This document shows positions 1-7,995 of a stretch of 64,000 nucleotides of DNA, piece by piece (within the stretch, counting starts at the first letter, position 1; the number at the start of each line of letters is the position of its first letter). The translations under genes were made by a program, and so were the position numbers. A model generated the notes under the pieces. The model had not been told where the DNA came from, ran no database searches, and saw only the letters and a program-made list of their open reading frames with translations. Source of the stretch: Mangrovimicrobium sediminis (lineage in GTDB: Bacteria > Pseudomonadota > Gammaproteobacteria > Pseudomonadales > Halieaceae); the NCBI RefSeq assembly GCF_004745945.1, contig NZ_SRLE01000007.1, positions 62,001 to 126,000 on the forward strand, written 5' to 3'.

Positions 1-116
1 TATTTGTGTCCTGCGTTTACGTTCAGTCCCGCTGATCCTCTTCCTGTCTCGCATGAATATGGGCTCGCTCGGGTAGCCCCACCCGGGGAACACTCTCAGC
101 CTAAGGGACAAAACCT

Positions 117-587
117 ATGAGTCTATTGATTGGAGACAAACTGGTCGCCAGCTTCCACTACAAACTGACGGATGACGCGGGCGCCGTCCTGGACAGCTCC
201 GAGGGCGGTCAGCCGCTGAGTTACCTGCACGGTGCCGGGAATATCATCCCCGGCCTGGAAAAAGCGCTGGTGGGCAAGTCTGCGGGCAGCTCACTGCAGG
301 TGCGCATCGACCCCGAAGAGGCCTACGGCGAAGTGCGCCCGGAGCTTATCGACGTGGTGCCGATGTCCGCCTTCCAGGGCGTGGAGAACGTCGAACCCGG
401 CATGGCTTTCGAGGCGCGCAGCCCCAGCGGCCAGGCCCAGCGCATCGTGGTGAAGAGCGTCGAGGGCGATAACGTCACGGTCGATGCCAACCACCCGCTG
501 GCCGGTCAGCCCCTGAACTTCGATGTGCAGGTGGTGGATGTCCGCGAAGCCAGCGAAGAAGAAATCGCGCACGGCCACGTGCACTGA
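117..587 (+). CDS. slyD: FKBP-type peptidyl-prolyl cis-trans isomerase, SlyD family
   Basis: 156-residue cytoplasmic prolyl isomerase and chaperone. The N-terminal half has the FKBP core (YKLTDDAGAVLDSS, then PLSYLHGAGNIIPGLEKAL) interrupted by an IF-domain insert around residues 68-125, the order typical of SlyD. The family's long His/Cys-rich metal-binding tail is reduced to HGHVH, so nickel delivery as in E. coli SlyD is doubtful. The start is the first ATG, preceded by a weak GGGA-type site. It is convergent with the mechanosensitive channel gene, with about 20 bp between the stops. Confidence 0.93.
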   Translation: MSLLIGDKLVASFHYKLTDDAGAVLDSSEGGQPLSYLHGAGNIIPGLEKALVGKSAGSSLQVRIDPEEAYGEVRPELIDVVPMSAFQGVENVEPGMAFEARSPSGQAQRIVVKSVEGDNVTVDANHPLAGQPLNFDVQVVDVREASEEEIAHGHVH

Positions 588-608
588 TTCGTAGCGCCGG
601 CCCGCCGT

Positions 609-2249
609 TCAGCCCTCGGGCTGGGGTGGTGAGGCCGGCGCCGCGTACCACTGCTCCGGTGGCACCAGCTTGGGTGCCTCCGGGTCCGCCTCATAACTCG
701 GCGACATGATCTGCACGCCGTACTCGTTGAACACATCCTGGACATTGCCGTGCAGCGCGCTGTACAGGGCGGGCATGCGTGTGGCGTCCTTGCAGAACGC
801 GTTGAGCTGGTAGACCACGGTGTAGTCGCCCATCGCCGTCTGCAGTACGAAGGGCGGTGGCTCCTTCTCCAGGCCATCGGTACGCGCCGCGGCCATCAGC
901 AGCAGCGCCTCCACCTGCCGCCACGGCGTGTCATAGCCGATGCCGACGTCGGTGTGCAGGATGATGCCCTTGTCCCGCGAGTAAGTGCTGTAGTTGACCA
1001 CCGCCGAGGCCAGCACCTCGGAGTTGGGAATGTTCACATCCTCGTTCTTCAGTGAGCGCAGCTGGGTGGATAGCGCGCGCACGTTGACCACCTCGCCCAC
1101 GTGCTCGCCGATGCGCACCCGGTCGCCCTCGCGGAACGCTCCGCGGTAGGTGAGGCTGTAGCCGGCGATCATGTTGGCGATGAAGGACGAGGATCCGATC
1201 GAGAACACCACGCCAAGGAAGATGCTCACGCCCTTGAACGCCTCCGAGTCCGAACCCGGGATATACGGGTAGGCCACCACCAGGGCGAAGGCGATGACCA
1301 GGATGCGCACGATGCGGTAGGTCGGCAGCGCCCAGTCGCGATCGAAGTTCTCAAGGTGAATCCAGCCGCGGTGAATGCGCAGGAAGAAGGTGTGGGTCGC
1401 GCGCAGGATGAAGCGCACGACGAAGGTCAGCACGAACAGGAACACCAGGTCCGGCAGCGACTGCACGACGCCGCGGGCCATTTTCTCCAGTGGGTTCAGT
1501 ACCAGGTGGAAGATGTCGCTGGCGAAGGGCCGCGTCCACGGGTACAGGCCCAGCGCCGCGTTGAGCCAGGTGAGCACGATGGCGAACAGGGCGATGGCGC
1601 GCAGGCCGCGCACCAGGCTGCCGAGGAAGCCCCACAACTGCGCGGCGTCGATAATCCGGTGCGAGGCGCGCTCCAGGCCCTCGATGCGCTGTTTGACGGC
1701 GCGCTCCGTGAGCCGGCTGAACCAGCGGAACAGGGCGTTGACGGCGTACAGCAATGCCGCCGCCAGCAGGGTGAACAGCACCAGTACGCCGGTCGCGCGC
1801 AACAGCCGGCTGGTGCTGCGAGCCTCGCGGTACTCGCTGATGGCCTGGGCGACGCGCTCCACGGTGACCTCGGCCAGCACCGGCAGTTGCACGTGCTCGA
1901 TGGCGGCGTCCTCGGGAAGCAGGTTGGCGATGAACTGCCCGTCGATATACAGCGCGTAATAGCCGTTGACTGCCGTGAAGCGCTGCTGTGCAGGGTCCAC
2001 CTGCGGATCGTCCGCTGCGGCAACGATATTCGCCAGGATGTTGGCAGCCCGCTCGCGGGCGGGCAGGGCGGAAATGCCGCGCACCCGGAACAGGGAGCGG
2101 CCGTCCAGGCGCACCTCCGCGCTCAGGGTGCCGTCGTCCGCGCGGGGTAACTCCACGGGTTGGGACGCGGGGATGGCGGCTTGTGGCTGTGCGGGCGCGG
2201 CAATGCCGGCCAGTAACAGTGACAGCAGGGCGAAGGTGGCGAAGCGCAT
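609..2249 (-). CDS. MscS-family mechanosensitive ion channel
   Basis: 546-residue inner-membrane protein with a cleavable signal peptide (ends APAQPQA). A periplasmic domain to about residue 140 is followed by several hydrophobic segments and the conserved MscS pore and beta-domain region (SSFIANMIAGYSLTYRGAFREGD region, then NIPNSEVLASAVVNYS) and the cytoplasmic alpha/beta cage. Such proteins open under membrane tension to release solutes during hypo-osmotic shock. It is larger than E. coli MscS (286 residues) because of the periplasmic domain and extra helices. It is monocistronic, and its promoter must lie in the 2250-2440 interval, back to back with the sRNA locus. Confidence 0.9.
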   Translation of the reverse strand: MRFATFALLSLLLAGIAAPAQPQAAIPASQPVELPRADDGTLSAEVRLDGRSLFRVRGISALPARERAANILANIVAAADDPQVDPAQQRFTAVNGYYALYIDGQFIANLLPEDAAIEHVQLPVLAEVTVERVAQAISEYREARSTSRLLRATGVLVLFTLLAAALLYAVNALFRWFSRLTERAVKQRIEGLERASHRIIDAAQLWGFLGSLVRGLRAIALFAIVLTWLNAALGLYPWTRPFASDIFHLVLNPLEKMARGVVQSLPDLVFLFVLTFVVRFILRATHTFFLRIHRGWIHLENFDRDWALPTYRIVRILVIAFALVVAYPYIPGSDSEAFKGVSIFLGVVFSIGSSSFIANMIAGYSLTYRGAFREGDRVRIGEHVGEVVNVRALSTQLRSLKNEDVNIPNSEVLASAVVNYSTYSRDKGIILHTDVGIGYDTPWRQVEALLLMAAARTDGLEKEPPPFVLQTAMGDYTVVYQLNAFCKDATRMPALYSALHGNVQDVFNEYGVQIMSPSYEADPEAPKLVPPEQWYAAPASPPQPEG

Positions 2250-2418
2250 GGTTGTCCCCCGGTGAGCGGCTGGCCCGGCGGGAGCTGCCCGATCGGCGCC
2301 CCCGTTTGGGGACAGTTATGGACCAGAGCGCGGGTCAAGTCCAGCCCCATTCTGTGGAGCAGTGGGGGTGTCAGTAATCTTTACAGTGGCGCTGGTGCGG
2401 ACGCCTTACTGTCGGCCA

Positions 2419-2439
2419 AGTCGTTGATTTTTAACGACT
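2419..2439. promoter_or_regulatory. Palindrome abutting the sigma-54 promoter
   Basis: Perfect 7-bp inverted repeat (AGTCGTT / AACGACT) around a 7-bp AT-rich spacer, ending on the first base of the -24 element. This is a possible binding site for a regulator of the downstream sigma-54 transcript. The role is inferred from position only. Confidence 0.4.
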
Positions 2440-2456
2440 GGCACGTGCCTTGCTTT
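2439..2456 (+). promoter_or_regulatory. Sigma-54 (RpoN) -24/-12 promoter
   Basis: TGGCACG, four bases, then TTGCTTT, with GG and GC exactly 10 bases apart. This is an essentially complete match to the RpoN consensus TGGCACG-N4-TTGCW. The predicted start is about position 2465. No credible + strand gene lies downstream before the terminator at 2549-2571, so it appears to drive an RNA. Confidence 0.75.
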
Positions 2457-2464
2457 GTGTGGGA

Positions 2465-2571
2465 CCGAACCGGGGCAGTTTTGCGTTCCTGCCCCTGGAG
2501 AGCAGTGTCCGGCGCGGTTTGCCGGTCTCTGCATCCCCGTTTTCCTGGGCCCGCTTCGTGCGGGCTTTTTT
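2465..2571 (+). ncRNA. Candidate sigma-54-dependent small RNA (~107 nt)
   Basis: The RNA is bounded by a strong RpoN promoter and an intrinsic terminator, with no plausible reading frame between them (the + strand open frame here runs through the terminator). Predicted structure: hairpin 1 pairs GGGGCAG (2472-2478) with CTGCCCC (2489-2495) around a 10-nt loop. Hairpin 2 pairs CCGGC (2509-2513) with GCCGG (2521-2525), with an outer GCAG/CTGC stem (2502-2505 / 2529-2532). Hairpin 3 is the terminator. The architecture recalls RpoN-driven regulatory RNAs such as Qrr, GlmY and CrcZ, but I see no sequence resemblance to them. Its target is unknown. Confidence 0.5.
2549..2571 (+). terminator. Rho-independent terminator of the sRNA candidate
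   Basis: A 6-bp GC stem (GCCCGC/GCGGGC) with a TTCGT loop, followed by six T residues. Confidence 0.75.
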
Positions 2572-2587
2572 AATGGCCGGGCGAGTT

Positions 2588-2689
2588 GTGTTGCGAACTC
2601 AGGGGTCAGAGTCGCGACTCTGACCCCGGTACGGATCGCGATGCGGAAGTTGGGGGCCAGGGCTGCGACGCTGACCCCGGTACGGTTCG
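2588..2689. repeat. Two tandem ~51-bp units containing GGGGTCAG palindromes
   Basis: Unit one contains a perfect 26-bp palindrome (2602-2627; left half GGGGTCAGAGTCG). Unit two has a diverged version (2653-2678). Both are followed by ACGG(A/T)TCGCG-type sequence. They lie just 3' of the stop codon of the TPR gene. The core matches the palindromes at 34890-34933 and 38348-38384, so this is a dispersed family. Confidence 0.75.
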
Positions 2690-2710
2690 CGGCGCACTGG
2701 GGCTCGCGTT

Positions 2711-4477
2711 TCAGCGCCCCGCATCCAGCGCCAGGCGGATGCGGTACTTCGCCAGCTGTGCGTCACTGACTCCCACCCGTTGCAGGAAGGCCTGCCAGCG
2801 CGGGTCGTCGTGCAGCTTCGCGTACAGCGGTTGCAGCTTCCACTCGCCCCAGCCGCCGGGACCGTAGGTGGCCAGTTCCTGTTCCAGCCAGCTGAAGGCG
2901 GCGTCCGGCTCGCCGCGCCAGGCGTGGATGTGGCTGACCTCCGAGGGCCATTGCTCGCCCCAGGTCGCGATGAAGTGCTCCAGTGCCGCATCCGCGCGTT
3001 CGCTTTCTCCCAATGAGTAGTAGGCCAGCGCGCGGCCCTTGTCGCGGTAGGCCGGGTCGGTCTCCGCCTCCCAGGCGGCCAGTGCCTCGCGGTACCGGCC
3101 CTGCAGCAACAGGGCTTCGGCGAGGTGATTGCGCGCGGCGCTGTAGTCCTCGCTCAGTGCCAGCACCTGCCCGAACTCGCGCTGGGCATCGGCGTAGCGA
3201 CCGGCGTAAAGGTAGGCGAGGGCGAGGTTGTTGCGCACGATCGCGTCCACCGGCGAGCGCTCGACGCTGGTTTCGAGCAGGGCGATGGCGGTATCCAGTT
3301 CCCCGAGCGCCTCGAGCAACAGGCTGGGCATGTCCAGGGCATGGATGTTCTGCGGCCAGTACTCCACGGCCCGGTTGACGTTGGTTACCGCGTCGCCGAT
3401 GTCCGCCCGGTACCAGAACGCTACGGAGGCGAGCTTGTCGTAGGCCGGCGCATAGCGCGGGTCGAGTTCCACCGCGTGCAGGGCCGCTTCCTCGGCGAGG
3501 CGGTAGCCCTCGTCGTAATCGATGAAGCCGCTGGCGGCGCGATTGAGGTAGACCGCGGCCAGCTGCGACCAGGCCTGGGGGAATGCCGCGTCCACCGCCA
3601 GCGACTGGCGGTAGAACCCGGTGGCCGCCTCCAGCGCCTCCTCCGAGCCCTGGTAGGCGCGGTAGCGACCCTGCAGGAACAGCGCGTAGGCTTCCGGGTC
3701 CGGCTCCCCGGTGGTCGCGGTGTCTCCGAGGACACTCGCCTGCAGGGCCTCCGCGATCTGCGTCGACATGCTGTCCTCGATGGCGAAGATATCCTCGAAC
3801 AGCGCGTCGTAGGTGTTCGACCACAGGTGGAAGCCGCCGCTGGCCTCGATCAACTGCACGGTGACGCGAATGCGCTCGCCGTCGCGGCGCACGCTGCCCT
3901 CCACCACGTGGTCCACGCGCAACTGGCGGGCGATGTCCTCCAACGGCAGCTGGCTGTCGCGAAAGCGGAACGAGGATGTGCGCGAGGCGACCAGCAGCGA
4001 GGTGTTGCGGGCCAGCTGGTTGAGCAGTTCCTCGGCGAGGCCGTCGGCGAAGTAGGCCTGGTCGCCGGTCGCGGTGAGGTCGGCGAAGGGAAGCACGGCG
4101 ATGGTCGGTGCGCTGGTCTCCTGGCGCAGGGCGAAGCGGTCGACCGCGAACAGGGTGACGGCCAGGGCGAGCACGACGATGATCACGCGGTCGCCGGTGC
4201 GCGAGGCGGGCATTGCGGGTGCGTTTGCGTTTTCCTGGTCCGCCTCTTCCTGGGTGCGCAGTCCCTGCGGCGACCACTGGAAAGCCCAGGCCAGGGCCAG
4301 GGTCGGCAGGAAACCGATTGCCAGCAGCAGTACCACCCAGCGGATGACGGCGTCGTCGACGTCGTACAGCGGCAACGTCGTCTCGGCCACCTGTACGATC
4401 AGCCAGGCGGCGGCGAGATAGAACATGGCCGCCCGGTCGACGTGGCGGCGCCGGCATTCGTGGAGGAAGTTGCGCAT
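2711..4477 (-). CDS. Membrane-anchored TolB/FlgO-like and TPR repeat protein
   Basis: 588 residues. The N-terminus has the segment seen in many adenylate-cyclase-like regulators (about residues 1-75, two hydrophobic helices, Arg-rich start RRRHVDRAA). A third helix follows near 97-115. A TolB/FlgO-like domain starts at about 125 (TIAVLPFADLTATGDQAYF) and runs to about 245. TPR-like helical repeats extend from about 255 to the end. There is no cyclase or winged-helix domain, so it looks like the sensor/scaffold half of such proteins. The function is not known. It lies downstream of the RES toxin on the same strand but is separated by a tandem repeat array. Confidence 0.75.
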   Translation of the reverse strand: MRNFLHECRRRHVDRAAMFYLAAAWLIVQVAETTLPLYDVDDAVIRWVVLLLAIGFLPTLALAWAFQWSPQGLRTQEEADQENANAPAMPASRTGDRVIIVVLALAVTLFAVDRFALRQETSAPTIAVLPFADLTATGDQAYFADGLAEELLNQLARNTSLLVASRTSSFRFRDSQLPLEDIARQLRVDHVVEGSVRRDGERIRVTVQLIEASGGFHLWSNTYDALFEDIFAIEDSMSTQIAEALQASVLGDTATTGEPDPEAYALFLQGRYRAYQGSEEALEAATGFYRQSLAVDAAFPQAWSQLAAVYLNRAASGFIDYDEGYRLAEEAALHAVELDPRYAPAYDKLASVAFWYRADIGDAVTNVNRAVEYWPQNIHALDMPSLLLEALGELDTAIALLETSVERSPVDAIVRNNLALAYLYAGRYADAQREFGQVLALSEDYSAARNHLAEALLLQGRYREALAAWEAETDPAYRDKGRALAYYSLGESERADAALEHFIATWGEQWPSEVSHIHAWRGEPDAAFSWLEQELATYGPGGWGEWKLQPLYAKLHDDPRWQAFLQRVGVSDAQLAKYRIRLALDAGR

Positions 4478-4505
4478 GTCGCCCAGTATAGCCGCGCGGC
4501 CTGCA

Positions 4506-4580
4506 CGCGGCAGCCTGCGGCTGATGCGACAAGCTTCGGCTGATGCGGAAGCCTGCGGCTAATACAGAATCCTGCGGCTA
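4506..4580 (-). repeat. Four-unit ~19-bp tandem array starting at the RES stop codon
   Basis: On the minus strand the first unit begins with the TAG stop codon itself (TAGCCGCAGG...). Units are 19, 18, 19 and 19 bp; the second also begins TAGCCGCAGG, while the third and fourth begin TCAGCCG. It fills most of the gap between the toxin stop and the start of the TPR gene. It is one of three arrays in the window with this register (see 19961-20020 and 50468-50540). Confidence 0.8.
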
Positions 4581-5315
4581 AAGGCAGGGGTGGGGGATAC
4601 GCCCGTCCCTCCCGGCGACGCTGGCGAAGGGGATCTCGAAGGACTCGCCGCCAGCGCGTCCCCACCAGCAGGCCCGCGCGTCCAGGTGCAGTTGCCAGTG
4701 TTCCTGGCGCGGTTCCATGCCCGGGGGGATCGCCGCCGGCGAGAGGATGGCCGCGTTCACGCCGTGCGGGGCGCGCGCCGAGTGGAACCAGATGCCGCCG
4801 GCGCCGGTCTCGCGCAGGCGCGCGCCCAGCGCCTGGGAGAAGCTGTAGTCGGCGGGGTCGGAAAGACGCTTGCGGTGGCCACTGCCCGGTTCGCGGGTGA
4901 GGTCGCAGATGGCGCGGTGGCGCAGGCCGAAGTGAATAGCTGTGCGCGCATCGGCGATGCGCGCCAGCGGGCCGGTGTCCAGGGGACCGGCGCGGAACAG
5001 CCAGAGGTACACGGCGGATTCGGTCATCGCGGTCTCGCGCTCGCGCGAGGCGTAGAGGATGCCCGGCTCGACGCGTGTGCCGAAGCGCGAGCCGTGGCGC
5101 AGGGGCGGGTAGCGGAAGGGCGTGCGCAACAGCCAGTGGAGTTGCTCACTGCCCGGCAGGTAGGCGGGCTTGTGCGCATCCAGCAATTCCTCGAGTCGCG
5201 ACTGCTCGGCGGCGGAGCGGGTGATGCGGCGCGTCGCCGCCTGCTCTTGGCTCTCGACGATACGCCAGACCTGGCCGCGCGACTGGCGCGTCGCCAGCAG
5301 GGTGTCGGGGATCAC
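4578..5315 (-). CDS. RES-domain toxin of a Xre-RES toxin-antitoxin pair
   Basis: 245 residues with the RES core. FRYPPLRHGSRFG (about residues 67-79) is the region carrying the conserved Arg/Tyr residues, followed by ILYASRERETAMTES (Tyr and Glu) and a late Ser in IWFHSARAPHG. Family members (for example MbcT, ParT) degrade NAD+ or ADP-ribosylate a target and arrest growth until neutralised. It starts with GTG, and the GTGA overlaps the antitoxin stop by 4 bp, so translation is probably coupled. It is slightly longer than the usual 150-230 residues. Whether it is active cannot be told from sequence. Confidence 0.88.
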   Translation of the reverse strand: MIPDTLLATRQSRGQVWRIVESQEQAATRRITRSAAEQSRLEELLDAHKPAYLPGSEQLHWLLRTPFRYPPLRHGSRFGTRVEPGILYASRERETAMTESAVYLWLFRAGPLDTGPLARIADARTAIHFGLRHRAICDLTREPGSGHRKRLSDPADYSFSQALGARLRETGAGGIWFHSARAPHGVNAAILSPAAIPPGMEPRQEHWQLHLDARACWWGRAGGESFEIPFASVAGRDGRIPHPCL

Positions 5316-5683
5316 AGCCGGCCGCGCATCGCGTCGAGGTAGACGTTGAGTTCAGCCAGGCCCTGGTAGCTCTGCACCAGTGCCGCCGGCGCCTGTTCCT
5401 GGAAGTGGCGGTTGGGGGTGTGCATCCAGTGCTGCATCTGCGCGCTGTCGCCGCCGAGGATGGCGAACAGGGCGCGGTAGACCCGCACCAGGCCCAGTGA
5501 GAGTTCCTGTTGCTTGGCGGCGGTGATCGCCGCGGCGCCGCGGGAATAGTTCTTCATGCTGGAGTCGCTGACGCCGATGACCCTGGCCAGCTGGCCGAGG
5601 TTGAGGCCCAGTTCGCGACCGGCCTCGACCAGGGCGTGAGTGACCAGTTCGGCGTCCGATGTTTCTGCGAGGGCTTTCTGCAT
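5312..5683 (-). CDS. Xre/MbcA/ParS-family antitoxin
   Basis: 123 residues: an N-terminal helix-turn-helix (LNLGQLARVIGVSDSSMKNY, about residues 26-45) and the C-terminal MbcA/ParS toxin-binding region (RHFQEQAPAALVQSYQGL, then a short end). It binds and blocks the RES protein and probably represses its own promoter. An AAGGAG site lies 9 bases before the ATG. It is first in the operon, as usual for this class. Confidence 0.88.
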   Translation of the reverse strand: MQKALAETSDAELVTHALVEAGRELGLNLGQLARVIGVSDSSMKNYSRGAAAITAAKQQELSLGLVRVYRALFAILGGDSAQMQHWMHTPNRHFQEQAPAALVQSYQGLAELNVYLDAMRGRL

Positions 5684-5715
5684 GTTTGGCCGCTCCTTGC
5701 ATGGGTGTGTTCATA

Positions 5716-5744
5716 TTTATACCAAAAGTAATTTAAGGTATCAA
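5716..5744 (-). promoter_or_regulatory. Sigma-70 promoter/operator of the xre-res operon
   Basis: Minus strand: -35 TTGATA (5744-5739), 17-bp spacer, -10 TATAAA (5721-5716). GATACC and GGTAT half-sites form an inverted repeat that overlaps both promoter elements. This fits autorepression by the antitoxin, which is an inference. The segment is clearly AT-rich compared with its surroundings. Confidence 0.6.
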
Positions 5745-5862
5745 TATAGACTTCGTGTGGCCGGGTCGTCGCCCCTCGGCCACCGGGCAGCTTGCCCCTG
5801 TGATACTCTGGGCGCAGGGTGGTGCTGGTGCCACTCGCTGTACCTCCGGGGTCCCTCTCACG

Positions 5863-7986
5863 ATGCAACCGATTCTGCGCGCGGGCGACAACTGCTGGCG
5901 CATTGCCGAAGCCGAGCGCCTCGCCGTGCTGGTCGATGGCGAAAACTATTTCCGCGCCCTGCGCGAAGCCTGTATCAACGCCCGTCGCGCCATCTTCCTA
6001 GTCGGCTGGGATATCCACAGCCAGTTGCGGCTGGTGCGCGAACCGGTGGACGACGGCTATCCCGAGACCCTCGGCGCGCTGCTCGACGCCCTCGCCGAGG
6101 AGCGGCCGCAGCTGGATATCTTCGTCCTGTGCTGGGACTTTTCCATGATCTACGCGATGGAACGCGAGTTCTTTCCGCGCTACCGGCTGCGCTGGAAGTC
6201 TCACGATCGCGTGCGCTTCTGCCTCGACGGCAATCACCCGGTGGGGGCGTCGCAGCATGAGAAGATCGTGGTCATCGACGACGCCATCGCGTTTGCCGGT
6301 GGCCTGGACATTACCCAGTGCCGCTGGGATACCCGCGAGCACCGCGCCGACGAGCCGCGCCGGGAGGCCCCCGGCGGCGGCCGCTACCCGCCGTTTCACG
6401 ACCTGCAGGTACTGCTCGACGGCGAGGCCGCGGCAGCGCTGGCGGAACAGGTGCGCGAGCGCTGGCGGCAGGCCGCGGACGAGTCGCCCCCGGAACTGCT
6501 CGAGCCGGCCGGCCCCGATCCCTGGCCGGCGCAGGTAGCCGTGCAGTTCGAGCAGGTGTCGGTGGGGATTACCCGCACCCGCTCCGCCTATGCCGGGCGC
6601 GACGCGGTGGGTGAGGCGCAGCAGCTGTACCTGGACAGCATCGCCGCCGCGCGCGACTTCATCTACATCGAGAACCAGTACCTGAGCTCCCACGCCGTGG
6701 GTGAAGCGCTGGCGGCGCGCCTGCGCGAGGCGGACGGCCCGCAGGTGGTGGTGGTCATGCCCGAGAAGACCGAGGGCTGGCTGGAGCAGCACACCATGGA
6801 CGTGCTGCGCGCCCGCCTGGTGCGCAGCCTGCGCGAGGCAGACCAGGACGACCGCCTGCGCCTGTACTACGTGCGCGCCGGGGAGGATCCACACGTCTCC
6901 GTGATCGTGCACGCCAAGTGCATGATCATCGACGACCGCTTCGTGCGCATCGGCTCGACCAATCTCAGCAACCGCTCCATGGGGCTCGACGCCGAGTGCG
7001 ACCTCGTCATCGATGCCGCTGAACAGCCCTCCCACGGCGAGCAGATCGCCCGGCTGCGCCGCGACCTGCTGGCCGAGCATCTCGGTGTCGAGGTAGATGC
7101 GGTCGAGCGCGCGGAGCAGGACTGCGACGGCCTGATCGCCGCGATCGAATCCCTGCGCGAGCCGTCGCGCAGCCACATGCTCATGCCACTGGATACTGAG
7201 GTGCCCGACAACATCGATGCCTGGGTGCCGGATGCCGCGGTGCTCGACCCGGAACAGCCGGTGGAACCGGAGGCGTTCTTCGACTACCTGGTACCCGCGG
7301 TGGAGCGCGGCAACGGCCTGCGCCACGCGCTGCAGATCGGCGGCCTGGTGCTGTTGCTGCTGGGTCTGGCGGCCCTTTGGCGCTGGACACCGATGGCGGA
7401 GTGGCTGCAGCCGCAGCGCCTGCAGGCGCTGGCGCAGGACCTGCGCGAGGCGCCGGCCGGCCCGTTCCTGCTGCTCGGCGCGTTCGTGCTCGCCAGCACG
7501 GCGATGGTGCCGCTGACCCTGTTGATCGTCGCCACGGTGGCGGTGTTCGGCACCTTCACCGGCATGGCCTACGCGCTGGCCGGCGGTGAGATCGCCGCAC
7601 TGGTCGGTTTTGGGCTGGGCCATGCCTTCGGCCGCAATGCGGTGCGCAAGCTCGCCGGCAGCCGGGTCAACCGGCTGAGCCGTTCGCTGTCAAAACGCGG
7701 TGTGCTGACGGTGATGACCTTGCGCATGCTGCCGGTGGCGCCGTTCACCCTGATCAATATCGTCGCCGGTATCTCGGACATCCGCCTGCGCGATTTCATG
7801 ATCGGCACGCTGCTCGGCCTGCTGCCGGGAATCCTCGCCCTGACCCTGCTCACCGACCGCATCCTCGCCTCCCTGCGCCACCCGGACTGGACCAGCATCG
7901 GCCTGCTGCTGGCGGTTACCGTCGGCGTGGTTGCGCTGATGCTGGGCCTGCGTAAATGGCTGCGGCGCAGCCGCGACGAGGACTGA
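5863..7986 (+). CDS. Phospholipase D-family protein fused to a VTT (TVP38/DedA-like) membrane domain
   Basis: 707 residues. Two HKD motifs are present: HEKIVVIDD at about residue 132 and HAKCMIIDD at about 350, each followed by the conserved G-(L/S)-x-N/D segment. The C-terminal ~220 residues are hydrophobic and match the VTT/SNARE-associated family (STAMVPLTLLIVATVAVFG; LRMLPVAPFTLIN). HKD enzymes of this type make or hydrolyse phospholipids (cardiolipin synthase-like), and VTT domains act in lipid or undecaprenyl-phosphate transport. I chose the ATG at 5863 because the PLD fold begins there; the frame is open to 5755, but that part has no family resemblance. The EEP gene follows after 9 bp. 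Confidence 0.85.
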   Translation: MQPILRAGDNCWRIAEAERLAVLVDGENYFRALREACINARRAIFLVGWDIHSQLRLVREPVDDGYPETLGALLDALAEERPQLDIFVLCWDFSMIYAMEREFFPRYRLRWKSHDRVRFCLDGNHPVGASQHEKIVVIDDAIAFAGGLDITQCRWDTREHRADEPRREAPGGGRYPPFHDLQVLLDGEAAAALAEQVRERWRQAADESPPELLEPAGPDPWPAQVAVQFEQVSVGITRTRSAYAGRDAVGEAQQLYLDSIAAARDFIYIENQYLSSHAVGEALAARLREADGPQVVVVMPEKTEGWLEQHTMDVLRARLVRSLREADQDDRLRLYYVRAGEDPHVSVIVHAKCMIIDDRFVRIGSTNLSNRSMGLDAECDLVIDAAEQPSHGEQIARLRRDLLAEHLGVEVDAVERAEQDCDGLIAAIESLREPSRSHMLMPLDTEVPDNIDAWVPDAAVLDPEQPVEPEAFFDYLVPAVERGNGLRHALQIGGLVLLLLGLAALWRWTPMAEWLQPQRLQALAQDLREAPAGPFLLLGAFVLASTAMVPLTLLIVATVAVFGTFTGMAYALAGGEIAALVGFGLGHAFGRNAVRKLAGSRVNRLSRSLSKRGVLTVMTLRMLPVAPFTLINIVAGISDIRLRDFMIGTLLGLLPGILALTLLTDRILASLRHPDWTSIGLLLAVTVGVVALMLGLRKWLRRSRDED

Positions 7987-7995
7987 GGCCGGCCC

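Noticed and set aside
75-116. Sequence ACTCTCAG-x-AAGGGACA resembling the 3' part of a glycine riboswitch before slyD.
   Set aside because: The 5' half of the aptamer (GGAGAG-type strand and conserved core) is not present upstream, and slyD is not a glycine-metabolism gene; likely chance.
4506-4580. CRISPR array.
   Set aside because: Units are contiguous ~19-bp repeats without spacers, and no cas genes are in the window; the same holds for the arrays at 19961 and 50468.
5998-7623. Long minus-strand frame opposite the phospholipase D gene.
   Set aside because: Antisense shadow; no recognisable domain, His/Gln-rich low-complexity composition.
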